Positions 1-6,957 of a DNA stretch of 12,375 nucleotides are shown one piece after another. The stretch's first letter is position 1. The number at the start of each line of letters is the position of its first letter. A program made the translations under genes and the position numbers. Source of the DNA: an uncultured Lachnospiraceae bacterium (lineage in GTDB: Bacteria > Bacillota > Clostridia > Lachnospirales > Lachnospiraceae); the NCBI GenBank assembly GCA_910586405.1, contig CAJUII010000095.1:1-12375 (forward strand). Direction: 5' to 3'. Under the pieces are notes generated by a model. The model saw only the letters and a list, made by a program, of their open reading frames with translations, did not search any database and had not been told where the DNA came from.

Positions 1-249
1 TTAAGTATTGGTAACTTAAAGATACCATAGATTTATGCGAAAGGGTTATTTTTTATTGAGAACTTTCAACTGTCAAGTATCCTTAAAATTTTTAATTAAA
101 GGATAAGTTAAATGATGAATATTGTATGGATTAGTGGTTAAGTGGCTAAAGTTGGCTCTGAGTATGAGAAACAGGTGATGATAATGGGATGAATTCTAGA
201 CCATGAATGGTATTATTGTTAAGAAAATTTGAGTGATAAGGTGAAAATT

Positions 250-1362
250 ATGAGCGAATTAATGCGTCTTGATGAAGAATACAGAAATTGGATACAGGAC
301 TTAGGAAATAGATATAAAACAAGTCAGATTAAAGCGTCCATCCGCGTAAATAATGAGATGCTGATGTATTACTGGTCTGTGGGGAAGGATATTACAGAGA
401 GACATGCTGACAGTAAATGGGGAAATAAATTTTTTCAAAACATGAGTATGGACATGACAGATGTAATTCCAAATGCAAAAGGTTTTTCCCCAACAAATCT
501 GCGTTATATGATGCGTTTTTATGCTCTTTTTAAGGATATTGAAATTGTTCCCCAACTTGGGGAACAATTAGTGGAAAATAATGGAAGCAAAATTATTCCC
601 CAACTTGAGGAACAATTCGGAATGGTATCAAATAAAGTTTTCATGATTCCGTGGGGACATGTAAAGCTGCTGATAGATAAATGTCATGACAATCTGCAAA
701 AATTTAATTTTTATGTTGATAAGATCATTGAAAACAATTGGTCAAGGGCTGTTCTGCTTAATTTTTTAGATACGGATTTATATGAGCGTCAGGGAAAGGC
801 GATCACAAATTTTAAATATACATTGCCAAAAGAAACAGGCGATCTGGCACAGGAAATGACAAAAGACCCCTATAATTTTGATTTTATTGCGATTCGCCAG
901 GGATATAATGAAAAAGAACTAAAAGATGCACTGATGGATAATGTGCAGAATTTCTTGATGGAACTTGGAACAGGATTTGCATTTGTGGGACGGGAATACC
1001 GATTACAGGTAGGAGATACCGAACAGTATATAGATATGCTGTTCTACAATACAAAGCGTCACTGCTACGTAGTTGTGGAAGTGAAAGTTGTAGAATTTGA
1101 ACCAGGCTTTATTTCACAGACAGCAACATATGTGTCAGCAGTAAATCATACTTTGAAAGGCAAAGAAGATACACAGACAATAGGGCTTCTGATCTGTAAA
1201 ACGAAAGACAATATATTGGCAAAATATGCAGTTGAAACGTCCACAGAACCAATAGGGATATCTGAATATGAATTGAATGCGTTAATGCCTAAAGATTTTA
1301 AAGGAACATTGCCTACAATAGAAGAACTGGAGCAAGGGCTGAGTGAGGACGTGGCAAAGTAA
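250..1362 (+). CDS. YhcG/DUF1016-type PD-(D/E)XK nuclease
   Basis: Predicted DNA nuclease of the YhcG (DUF1016) family, a group often found near restriction-modification or mobile genes; its exact role is not established. With the ATG at 250 the protein is 370 residues, normal for the family. The N-terminal DUF1016 helical domain includes the KGFSPTNLRYMMRFYALF stretch and the IPWGH motif. The C-terminal nuclease fold carries D262 (in YIDMLFY), then E277-V-K279 (in VVVEVKV) and Q290, the expected PD-(D/E)XK residues. An earlier in-frame TTG (229) and GTG (241) exist, but AAGGTG at 238-243 lies six bases before ATG 250, so I prefer 250. A 16-codon duplication sits between the two domains (see the repeat at 541-617). 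The coding region is more AT-rich than the genes from 3 to 9 kb. No partner gene such as hsdS is visible within the window. Confidence 0.85.
   Translation: MSELMRLDEEYRNWIQDLGNRYKTSQIKASIRVNNEMLMYYWSVGKDITERHADSKWGNKFFQNMSMDMTDVIPNAKGFSPTNLRYMMRFYALFKDIEIVPQLGEQLVENNGSKIIPQLEEQFGMVSNKVFMIPWGHVKLLIDKCHDNLQKFNFYVDKIIENNWSRAVLLNFLDTDLYERQGKAITNFKYTLPKETGDLAQEMTKDPYNFDFIAIRQGYNEKELKDALMDNVQNFLMELGTGFAFVGREYRLQVGDTEQYIDMLFYNTKRHCYVVVEVKVVEFEPGFISQTATYVSAVNHTLKGKEDTQTIGLLICKTKDNILAKYAVETSTEPIGISEYELNALMPKDFKGTLPTIEELEQGLSEDVAK
541..617 (+). repeat. Duplicated palindrome inside the nuclease gene
   Basis: Positions 543-569 form a perfect palindrome with 13-base arms (AATTGTTCCCCAA and its complement) around a single C. 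A second copy at 591-617, exactly 48 bases (16 codons) later, keeps the same layout with two mismatched pairs. The duplication is in frame and gives IVPQLGEQL then IIPQLEEQF in the protein, just before the IPWGH motif. From memory, the family usually has a single short PQL...L segment here, so this looks like an in-frame duplication of a palindromic unit. Confidence 0.8.
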
Positions 1363-1469
1363 TAAGAATTTATTGACAGCGTTTCGTAGATGTTCGATAG
1401 AGATATGCTGGAAGTATGAAAGTGGTTTTCCGATACATGAACAACGTAAAAGTGAAATTTTTTTAGTCC

Positions 1470-1500
1470 TTGCTCCACGCGCTCGGAATTGTGGTAGAAT
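1470..1500 (+). promoter_or_regulatory. Probable extended -10 promoter
   Basis: TGGTAGAAT at 1492-1500 fits an extended -10 element (TGn before TAGAAT). A weak -35 TTGCTC at 1470-1475 is 19 bases upstream of the hexamer. It precedes the AAAGGA ribosome site and ATG 1522 of the NTF2-like remnant. A second possible -35 (TTGACA at 1373-1378) lacks a good partner. Confidence 0.45.
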
Positions 1501-1521
1501 AGACAAGAAAAGGATCCGATT

Positions 1522-1788
1522 ATGGAAAAAAGAGAAGAAGTCATTAAACTGTGGTTTGATTTGTGGCTGCAAAAGGCTGATTTAGGAATATTGGATATAT
1601 TTGCTGATAATGCGCTTTATATTGAAAGCTGGGGTCCGAAGTATAAAGGCTCTGAAAAAATCAAGCATTGGTTTGATGAATGGAACACACGGGGAACCGT
1701 TTTCCAACGCGAAAAAGGTATGAAGGCTATACCAGACTTGGCGTGGACTTTGAAAGTTTTAATCCAACAGCGCGCGGATTTTGGCTAA
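1522..1788 (+). pseudogene. 5' part of NTF2/SnoaL-like protein, truncated
   Basis: The first ~60 residues read as an NTF2-like (SnoaL/nuclear transport factor 2 fold) protein, with the characteristic run LYIESWGPKYKG followed by KHWFDEWNTRG. Such proteins are normally about 120-140 residues and often small-molecule binding or isomerase-like; their substrate here is unknown. After residue ~60 the similarity stops, and the frame runs on for a few unrelated codons to a stop at 1786-1788. Over the same bases another frame encodes a GNAT C-terminus, so the 3' half of this gene was replaced, most simply by a deletion near 1700-1718. The promoter-like element at 1492-1500 and AGGA at 1511-1514, seven bases before the ATG, are intact, so a truncated 88-residue peptide could still be made. 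Confidence 0.7.
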
Positions 1789-1832
1789 AATATTTTACTG
1801 CATACACGAATAGTGTAGTTCGGAGGATTTAA
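1719..1832 (+). pseudogene. 3' remnant of a GNAT acetyltransferase
   Basis: In the frame that begins at 1719 the sequence reads YEGYTRLGVDFESFNP, then ARGFWLKYFTAYTNSVVRRI and a stop at 1830-1832. From memory this resembles the C-terminal end of a GNAT-family N-acetyltransferase (DFES.NP...FW.KYF.PYTYS..RRID). It has no start codon and lacks the acetyl-CoA binding half, so it cannot work alone. Family members usually continue RRID-E-R; here the D position is a TAA, followed in frame by codons for E and R and then TGA, so a final mutation may have added an early stop. It overlaps the out-of-frame tail of the NTF2-like stump, marking the fusion junction of two deleted genes. Confidence 0.65.
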
Positions 1833-1847
1833 GAAAGATGAAACAAT

Positions 1848-2060
1848 ATGAAGCGTGAAAAGAAAGAGATGGCTCAATATATCTGTCCAAACTGTAAGAC
1901 AAAAGTGGAGGTACCAAAAAACACCCGGTTACGTTCCATGTATTGTGAAAAATGCCGGAGAGCCAAAAAATTGACGATGTTGAGACGGATACAACCCAAA
2001 CCTGCTGCTCAGCAAACAGAAGCGGCATCAGAAGAAAACACAGAATCACCGTTAAAATAG
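1848..2060 (+). CDS. Small zinc-ribbon protein, function unknown
   Basis: A 70-residue basic protein with two knuckles, CPNC (residues 13-16) and CEKC (33-36), spaced as in a zinc ribbon. A proline/alanine/glutamate-rich, probably disordered tail follows. I do not recognise a named family; zinc ribbons of this size are usually nucleic-acid or protein-binding. The start is uncertain: ATG 1848 has only a weak AAGAAAG-type site upstream, while the strong GGAGG at 1822-1826 fits better with ATG 1838, which opens a six-codon frame (MKQYEA, stop 1856-1858). ATG 1869 would give MAQYICPNC, closer to how a ribbon domain usually begins. The gene lies between gene remnants, and its lysine-rich start may itself be altered by the rearrangement upstream. 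Confidence 0.5.
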   Translation: MKREKKEMAQYICPNCKTKVEVPKNTRLRSMYCEKCRRAKKLTMLRRIQPKPAAQQTEAASEENTESPLK

Positions 2061-2077
2061 TTATGAAAAATATTTCA

Positions 2078-2106
2078 TTGACGTAATTTTTTTAATTTGA
2101 TAGGAT
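2078..2106 (+). promoter_or_regulatory. Promoter of the transglutaminase-like gene
   Basis: TTGACG (2078-2083) and TAGGAT (2101-2106) are separated by exactly 17 bases, a good vegetative sigma-A arrangement. It sits about 50 bases upstream of ATG 2160. Confidence 0.6.
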
Positions 2107-2122
2107 AAAATCAGAGCAGGCG

Positions 2123-2145
2123 CCTACTTAAAAAACAGTAGGAGG
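2123..2145 (+). promoter_or_regulatory. Hairpin overlapping the ribosome-binding site
   Basis: CCTACT (2123-2128) pairs perfectly with AGTAGG (2137-2142) across an eight-base A-rich loop. The 3' arm contains the first half of the AGGAGG ribosome site (2140-2145), so the leader could partly hide it. The distance from AGGAGG to ATG 2160 is 14 bases, longer than usual, and there is no closer in-frame start codon. Confidence 0.4.
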
Positions 2146-2159
2146 AAATAGAAAATTAC

Positions 2160-3082
2160 ATGAATGAAACGAATTATCAGCGTTATTTAGAAACCAGTAT
2201 TTACACAGATGTCGGGTATTATCAGGATTTTATCGCATCACTGCCAGATGACCTCCATGCTATCGGGAGGCTGGTTTGTGACCAGATTACCCATCCGTCA
2301 ATGTTTTTTACAGAGCCTCTTCGTATTTGCAAGATACGTATTATGGGGAGTTTTCAGCCTATCCAAAACAGCGTTTCAACAATGAAGATGAACTGTATAT
2401 TACCGCTGTCTCGATGATTGCAGGCATTTTGCGGCTTGATCAGGCGGGATTTACAAAGAACCGCGATGTGACCAAGAGAATCACCGTTTCCTGCCGGCAG
2501 GCTTCGGTGTTGTTCAGTGCGATTTTAAAGGCAAAAGGTATTCCCTGCCGCTCAAGGGCTGGATTTATGGATTTCGGCGATGCAGGAGACAGCTATATTG
2601 AGCACTGGGTAAACGAGTACTGGGATTTTCAGGAAAACAGATGGATATTGGCAGATGTTGACGGCTACTATGAATATGAACAGCGTTTTGGCTACAGCCA
2701 GTTTGACTTGCCGCGCCGAAAGTTTGTGACCGCTTCGGAGGCATGGCTTGGCTTGAGAAAAAATACACTCCAGAAAAAATTAGACGTGTTTTCGCCCAAT
2801 ATACTGGAGGGAGTCTGTGAGTATTTGTTTATGGATTTCCATGCCTTGATGAACAATGAAATCTTTTATTCGTACCAGCCATTATACCTGCGGGGAGGAA
2901 TACAGACTTTGAGTGAACTTGAGCTGTGTGAACTTGACGAGCTGGCAGAATTGCTGGCAGAGCCAGATAAAAACATCGCGCAGATCGATCATCTGCGGGA
3001 GACAAACGAAAAACTGAGTGTGCTGACCAATAACACGCAAAATATATATGATGACACATTCGGCAGCACAAGCAGGAAATAA
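2160..3082 (+). pseudogene. Transglutaminase-like protein, frameshifted
   Basis: Transglutaminase-like superfamily (cysteine-protease fold) protein of about 307 residues if the frame is repaired. The first ~50 residues (from ATG 2160, ending HPSMFFT) are in one frame; the rest, from about 2312 (ASSYLQDTYYGEF), is in the -1 frame and runs to the stop at 3080-3082. The break coincides with a run of six T at 2304-2309, consistent with loss of one T. The catalytic triad is present downstream: Cys in SCRQASVLF (codon at 2492), His in YIEHWVNEYWD, Asp in ILADVD. No signal peptide or membrane segment is visible, so it would be cytoplasmic. It has its own promoter and ribosome site. A sequencing error, or ribosomal slippage on the T run, would make the gene intact; ordinary decay is the simplest reading given the debris nearby. 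Confidence 0.75.
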
Positions 3083-3093
3083 ACAAAAGCTTA

Positions 3094-3130
3094 CAAAAGG
3101 AAATTGCGAGGAATCTGCAATTTCCTTTTG
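3094..3130 (+). terminator. 14-bp stem-loop, terminator-like
   Basis: CAAAAGGAAATTGC (3094-3107) and its exact complement (3117-3130) form a perfect 14-bp stem with a nine-base loop. It begins 12 bases after the transglutaminase-like stop and ends 14 bases before the next gene's AGGAGG. The right arm ends in four T and a G rather than a long T run, so it could be a weak terminator, an mRNA-stabilising hairpin or an attenuator for the AAA gene. Confidence 0.55.
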
Positions 3131-3159
3131 CTGGAAAGCATATCAGGAGGGAGGGCGCT

Positions 3160-4716
3160 ATGAATTATTTCAATACAGAGGAACCTTATCTGTTGTTCCA
3201 GAAGGCAGTGAGAAATGATATTTTTGTAGATAAGAGTATGCTGATTGGTGCTGTAGCAAGCAAAATCGGCACAAACAGCGGGTATTTGTGCATCACGCGC
3301 CCGCGGCGGTTTGGCAAATCCATGAATGCGCAGATGCTCGGCGCATATTATACAAAAGGCGTGGAGAGCGCTGCCTTATTTGAGCAGTTGCGCATTGCAG
3401 CGGTGAAGGAGTGCCAAAGGCACAGGAATCATCATAACGTGATTTTTGCTGACATGAGCAGGCTTCCTGATTTTTGCAGTAGTTATCAGGAATACATTTC
3501 TGCGTTTATAGAAGGACTGCGGGAGGATTTGCAGGAAGCATTTCCGGCGCTTGGCAGAAAAAAGTATTCTTCTATCAGCCAGATGTTTCGGGACAGCAAG
3601 GCTTCCTTTATTTTTATCTTAGATGAGTGGGATTCTGTATTTTATCAGGATTTTATGACAGATGCGGACAAGTACGCTTATCTTTCGTTCCTAAAAAATC
3701 TGTTGAAAGACCAGCCCTATGTGGAACTTGCGTATATGACAGGCGTGCTTCCGGTAGCAAAATATTCCAGCGGGTCTGAATTGAATATGTTTGATGAATA
3801 CAATTTTATGAACGATACTGTCTATGATCAGTTTTTTGGATTTTCTGAGGAGGAGGTACGTTTGCTATGTATAAAGCACGCAAAGACAGTATCCTTTGAG
3901 GAACTGAAAAAATGGTATGATGGTTATTATTTTCATAATGGTGAGAGTCTGTTTAACCCGCGTTCTGTGGTGAAAGCATTGTCGCGCGGTGTGTGTCTGA
4001 ACTATTGGACGGAGACCGGACCGATGAATGAGATTGCTAATTGCATTGAGCACAATACGGCGGCTGTGAGAGAAGATCTCGTGAAAATGACGGCGGGAAT
4101 CCCTGTCGAAGCGGAGCTGGACGGATACAGCGCATCGGAATTGCAGCTCAATACAAGGAATGAAATATTATCTGCGATGGTGGTTTATGGGTTTCTTGCT
4201 TATTATGACGGGCATCTGCGCATACCCAACCACGAGCTGATGGAAAAATACCAAAGAGTGCTTGCGCGGGACAGTATGGGGGAAATCAAGGAGATTGTGG
4301 ACAGTTCACGGCAGATGGTAGAAGCGACCTTGGCAGAAGAACCGGACAAAGTCGCACAGATGCTAGAGCATGTTCATGACAGGGAGATTCCTTTTTTGCA
4401 GTACAATGATGAGAATGCATTGTTATGTGTCGTTACGCTTTGTTATCTGTATGCACGAAAGGATTTTATTGTTGAGCGGGAGGCAAAGAGTGGAAAAGGA
4501 TACTGTGATTATCTGTTTTTGCCCAAAAAGCACGGAAAGCCGGCAATCATACTGGAACTCAAAGTAGATGACACCTGTGAAAGTGCGATTGCGCAGATTA
4601 AGAGCCGTAATTATTTAGAAAAAGCAAGGAAGTATGCCAGTCAGGTTCTGCTGGTTGGAATCGGTTATGACAGAACCACAAAAAAACATAGCTGTAAGAT
4701 CGAAAAAAGTGAATAG
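3160..4716 (+). CDS. AAA-ATPase/PD-(D/E)XK nuclease fusion protein
   Basis: Full-length 518-residue member of the large clostridial family pairing a predicted AAA-ATPase (PF09820) with a C-terminal PD-(D/E)XK nuclease domain (PF08011). The physiological role is unknown; a defence or mobile-element link is often suspected. The degenerate P-loop is RPRRFGKS (47-54, with K53 and S54). Walker B is FIFILDEWD (150-158), followed by MTGVLPVAKYSSGSELNMF and KWYDGYYF (251-258), all family hallmarks. The nuclease site is visible as E439 or E441, D450 (YCDYLF) and E466-L-K468 (IILELK). AGGAGG at 3145-3150 lies nine bases before ATG 3160. It stands alone between a stem-loop and the promoter of a different locus, and no key residue is missing. 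Confidence 0.9.
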   Translation: MNYFNTEEPYLLFQKAVRNDIFVDKSMLIGAVASKIGTNSGYLCITRPRRFGKSMNAQMLGAYYTKGVESAALFEQLRIAAVKECQRHRNHHNVIFADMSRLPDFCSSYQEYISAFIEGLREDLQEAFPALGRKKYSSISQMFRDSKASFIFILDEWDSVFYQDFMTDADKYAYLSFLKNLLKDQPYVELAYMTGVLPVAKYSSGSELNMFDEYNFMNDTVYDQFFGFSEEEVRLLCIKHAKTVSFEELKKWYDGYYFHNGESLFNPRSVVKALSRGVCLNYWTETGPMNEIANCIEHNTAAVREDLVKMTAGIPVEAELDGYSASELQLNTRNEILSAMVVYGFLAYYDGHLRIPNHELMEKYQRVLARDSMGEIKEIVDSSRQMVEATLAEEPDKVAQMLEHVHDREIPFLQYNDENALLCVVTLCYLYARKDFIVEREAKSGKGYCDYLFLPKKHGKPAIILELKVDDTCESAIAQIKSRNYLEKARKYASQVLLVGIGYDRTTKKHSCKIEKSE

Positions 4717-4735
4717 CGCAAATCACCAGTTTTTT

Positions 4736-4800
4736 GTTACAAATCGGTTACACCACAGCCGCCTGTTTTGTGGCATAATAATATCAGGAGGAGGACTGTG
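4736..4800 (+). promoter_or_regulatory. Remnant promoter with OmpR-type direct repeats
   Basis: Two copies of GTTACA (4736-4741 and 4747-4752) are spaced 11 bases apart, one helical turn, typical of sites bound by OmpR/PhoB-family regulators. CATAAT at 4774-4779 could be the -10, with no good -35, as expected for an activated promoter. AGGAGGAGG (4786-4794) and GTG (4798-4800) follow, plausibly the original ribosome site and start of the response regulator before its deletion. The distance from this -10 to the ribosome site is very short, so the -10 assignment is uncertain. Confidence 0.45.
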
Positions 4801-4805
4801 ACGGT

Positions 4806-4955
4806 CAGTTATTAGGCGCGCTCTGGGGAATCGAATTTGAAGGGGAAACAAGAACAGTAGATGCCCATATAGGGCGCATTCGCAGGAAATTAGGATTTGA
4901 GGAGGTTATAAGAACCATTCCCAGAGTCGGATACCGGCTGGAGGCAGACGAATGA
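4806..4955 (+). pseudogene. Response regulator, only the C-terminal wing left
   Basis: The frame from 4806 reads QLLGALWGIEFEGETRTVDA, then HIGRIRRKLG and a PRVGYRLEADE ending. This is the last ~48 residues of the winged-helix DNA-binding domain of an OmpR/PhoB-family response regulator, including the recognition helix (TRTVDAHIGRIRRKL) and the C-terminal hairpin (VGYRL). The receiver domain and the first part of the effector domain, normally about 175 residues, are absent. The frame is open only back to a TAA at 4779-4781 and has no start codon. Because AGGAGGAGG and GTG lie directly before it, the simplest history is an internal deletion joining the start of the gene to its end near 4800-4808. 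Its TGA overlaps the kinase ATG by four bases (ATGA), the usual translationally coupled arrangement. Confidence 0.85.
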
Positions 4956-6109
4956 AGCTGTTTCATAAGATTTGCATGCAGGTATTTCTTGGCATGACCG
5001 TGCTGGCAGTTGGTATTCTTCTTCTTTTGTACTCAGCAATGCTGCGGCAGAGTTTGTCTGATACAAAGAACTATGGAATAAAAGCATTTAAAAATAATAT
5101 TTCCAGCCTTCGGGAGTATGTGCAGCGTGAGACAAACGGGCAAGTGGAAAAAGTCGTCGCGGAGGTAGTTCTTATCCGTGCTTTTTCTGATATTTTCAGA
5201 GATCAGGGTGTGCTGTGGAGAGCGGAAAAGGAAGTTCGGAACACTTCTCCATATGAATTTGACCAGTGTCTGCTCAAGGCGATGTACAGCGAAGCTGGCC
5301 AGTGTGAAATTTGGGTCAGTGCGCCGCAGAATGTGGGTGGGAAAAAAATATTGATCTTTTTTCAACAAAATATTTCGATCGGAATGGACGAGTACAGTCT
5401 TGCAGTCTATCAGGACGTGTCGGATATTATGCTGAGAAGCAGAAAAATTTTGATGCAGGGAATCGGGTTCTGTGTTGTGATACTTGGAATTGTCGGCATC
5501 ATCATTTACCGTCAGATTCGCCGCCTGCTGCTGCCGCTCTATGAATTAAAGTGTGCCGCCACCCGCATTGCGCAGGGAAATTATGACAACTGTGTCATTT
5601 TTTCAGAAAAGAATGAAATCGGAGAACTGACAGCGTGTTTTCAGCAGATGACAATACAAATCAGAGAACACATTGAAGCTGTCACAGCGCGGAACAGACA
5701 GCAAAAGCAGCTTCTGGGCAGCTTGGCACATGAAATGAGGACTCCGCTAACGACAGTTCTAGCCAATGCAGATATGCTGCTGACCCTGCGTCTTAGCCCA
5801 GATGAGCAGAATAAGGCACTTGTGTTTATCATAGATGAAGCGAAAAGAATGACACATCTGTCAGAAAAGCTGCTGATGCTTTCGGGACTCTGTGAACCTA
5901 ATGATTCACCGCTGGAATTGAGAGAGCTTACAATTCAGGCAATACTAGTACAGCATTTCCTAATCCCTCATACACTTAGCACTCACTATTTACGCCATCG
6001 CCGCGTTGTCGTCAGTCAACAATGCCACCGCATTGCCTCCTTCCTCCGCCTTGCGCTGACGAAAATATCAAGCACTAAGTATATGGGGATTAAGAAAACG
6101 CTGTACTAG
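4952..6109 (+). pseudogene. Sensor histidine kinase, 5' part, interrupted by MITE
   Basis: N-terminal two-thirds of a membrane sensor histidine kinase, partner of the deleted response regulator just upstream. It has a membrane segment at about residues 10-31, an extracytoplasmic sensor region to ~167, a second membrane segment at ~168-187 and a HAMP linker at ~188-240. The dimerisation/phosphoacceptor domain follows, with the H-box LLGSLAHEMRTPLTT (H260). GGAGG at 4940-4944 is seven bases before ATG 4952. Native sequence stops at residue 331-332; the remaining ~53 residues up to the stop at 6107-6109 are translated from an inserted MITE. The ATPase domain continues after the element, from 6110. 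The product would keep H260 but lack its own ATP-binding domain, so it should be unable to autophosphorylate. Confidence 0.9.
5945..6109. mobile_element. ~160-bp MITE with CTAG/TA target duplication
   Basis: A non-coding insertion with long imperfect terminal inverted repeats. The left end (from 5945) and the reverse complement of the right end (to 6109) share the first ten bases, CTAGTACAGC, and about 31 of 36 aligned positions up to ACTTAG. Weaker symmetry continues for ~20 more bases, so the whole element could fold into one hairpin. CTAG occurs at both edges (5945-5948, 6106-6109); since it is palindromic, the target duplication could be CTAG or TA. Removing one copy plus the element (161 bases) joins ATA-CTA to GAC-AGA, and the kinase then reads on as QAILDRITVLSACQLQ in frame. 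No transposase is present, so it must have been moved by one encoded elsewhere; a TA duplication would suggest the IS630/mariner type, but I cannot assign the family. Confidence 0.9.
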
Positions 6110-6957
6110 ACAGAATAACAGTGTTGTCTGCATGTCAGTTACAGGAAAAAAAACTGCATCTGGAAACGTGCTGTGTGCCCATTGATTTGAAAAAAGAGCT
6201 GGATACAGATTTCATGATTTCGTTATTGCTAAACTTGGTAGACAATGCATGTAAGGCGTCTGAGACAGGCGGGCGGATTTTCATAGCGGCGTCGGCTGGA
6301 CAAATTGTGGTGGAGGATTTTGGAAAGGGGATTCCCTCGGAAGAACTTCACCGCGTGACAGAAGCGTTTTCGTCAGAGCTTGTACTCGGGCTTCGCCTTG
6401 GCTACAGCGGTGCACCACAGAAAAAGGATATGAGAAATCTTAACGCAGTCCCCATCACCTACACAGCGGTATCCGGCGGTGCAAAAATGGGTATGGAAAA
6501 CGATGCAGTGCGCTGGGGGTATGAGATGTTAGACATTTACATCACAAAAGATGGAATCGACGAAATCTGCTTTGCAAATCAATACGATATTGGCAGTCCA
6601 GATACAAATAAGATAGAGCTGCTCCCATTCTCTGACATTATGGCGGTGTTTGACAAAATGATGCAGGTGCAGAATGCAGCGCTGTTTATAGATAAAAGTG
6701 CCGACGAAGGGGATTATGGCACGCCTCCCCAAGCAGTAAATTACCATATTGATAAAATCACCTTGGGATATATGCGGATTTACGATCCATATTCGGGGAA
6801 GCGCGAAGGAAAGCTTGTTCCGGTCTGGGACTTTTATGGCTCGTGTACCATTTCCTATGATGGAATCACCCCGAAATCGTTCAGAGATGCAAATAAAAGT
6901 GTGCTGACGGTCAATGCTATTGATGGAACCGTGGTTGACCGCTGGTTAGGATTTTAA
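6110..6957 (+). pseudogene. Kinase ATPase domain fused to DUF6034-like C-terminus
   Basis: Residues 1-~83, counted from GTG 6121, are the start of a histidine-kinase HATPase domain. They include the N-box LLLNLVDNACKAS (N38, N42) and the G1 box VEDFGKGIP, continuing the kinase split by the MITE. The G2 box and end of the domain are missing. From about residue 100 (RNLNAVPITYT onward, then LLPFSDIMAVFDKM, LVPVWDFYG and VNAIDGTVVDRW) the sequence resembles the C-terminal half of a DUF6034-type secreted/lipoprotein. I recall that family beside such two-component genes, but the assignment is from memory. Its signal peptide and N-terminal half are absent. A deletion between neighbouring genes therefore produced an in-frame chimera, junction about 6370-6440. 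Stop at 6955-6957 overlaps the convergent minus-strand gene by 12 bases. Unlikely to be functional as a kinase or an exported protein. Confidence 0.75.

Noticed and set aside
1..228. Short peptides such as MMNIVWISG near the left edge
   Set aside because: Tiny frames with no recognisable similarity; nothing supportable was seen in this stretch.
229..249. TTG at 229 or GTG at 241 as start of the YhcG-type nuclease
   Set aside because: No ribosome site precedes 229, while AAGGTG is well placed for ATG 250.
1373..1402. TTGACA-based promoter directly after the nuclease gene
   Set aside because: The best -10 at 17 bases is GATAGA, a poor match; the extended -10 at 1492 is a better candidate for the next gene.
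2300..2330. Programmed -1 frameshift in the transglutaminase-like gene
   Set aside because: The T6 run is a possible slip site, but no standard slippery heptamer with a downstream pseudoknot is visible, and this family is not known to me to use frameshifting; simple base loss is more likely.
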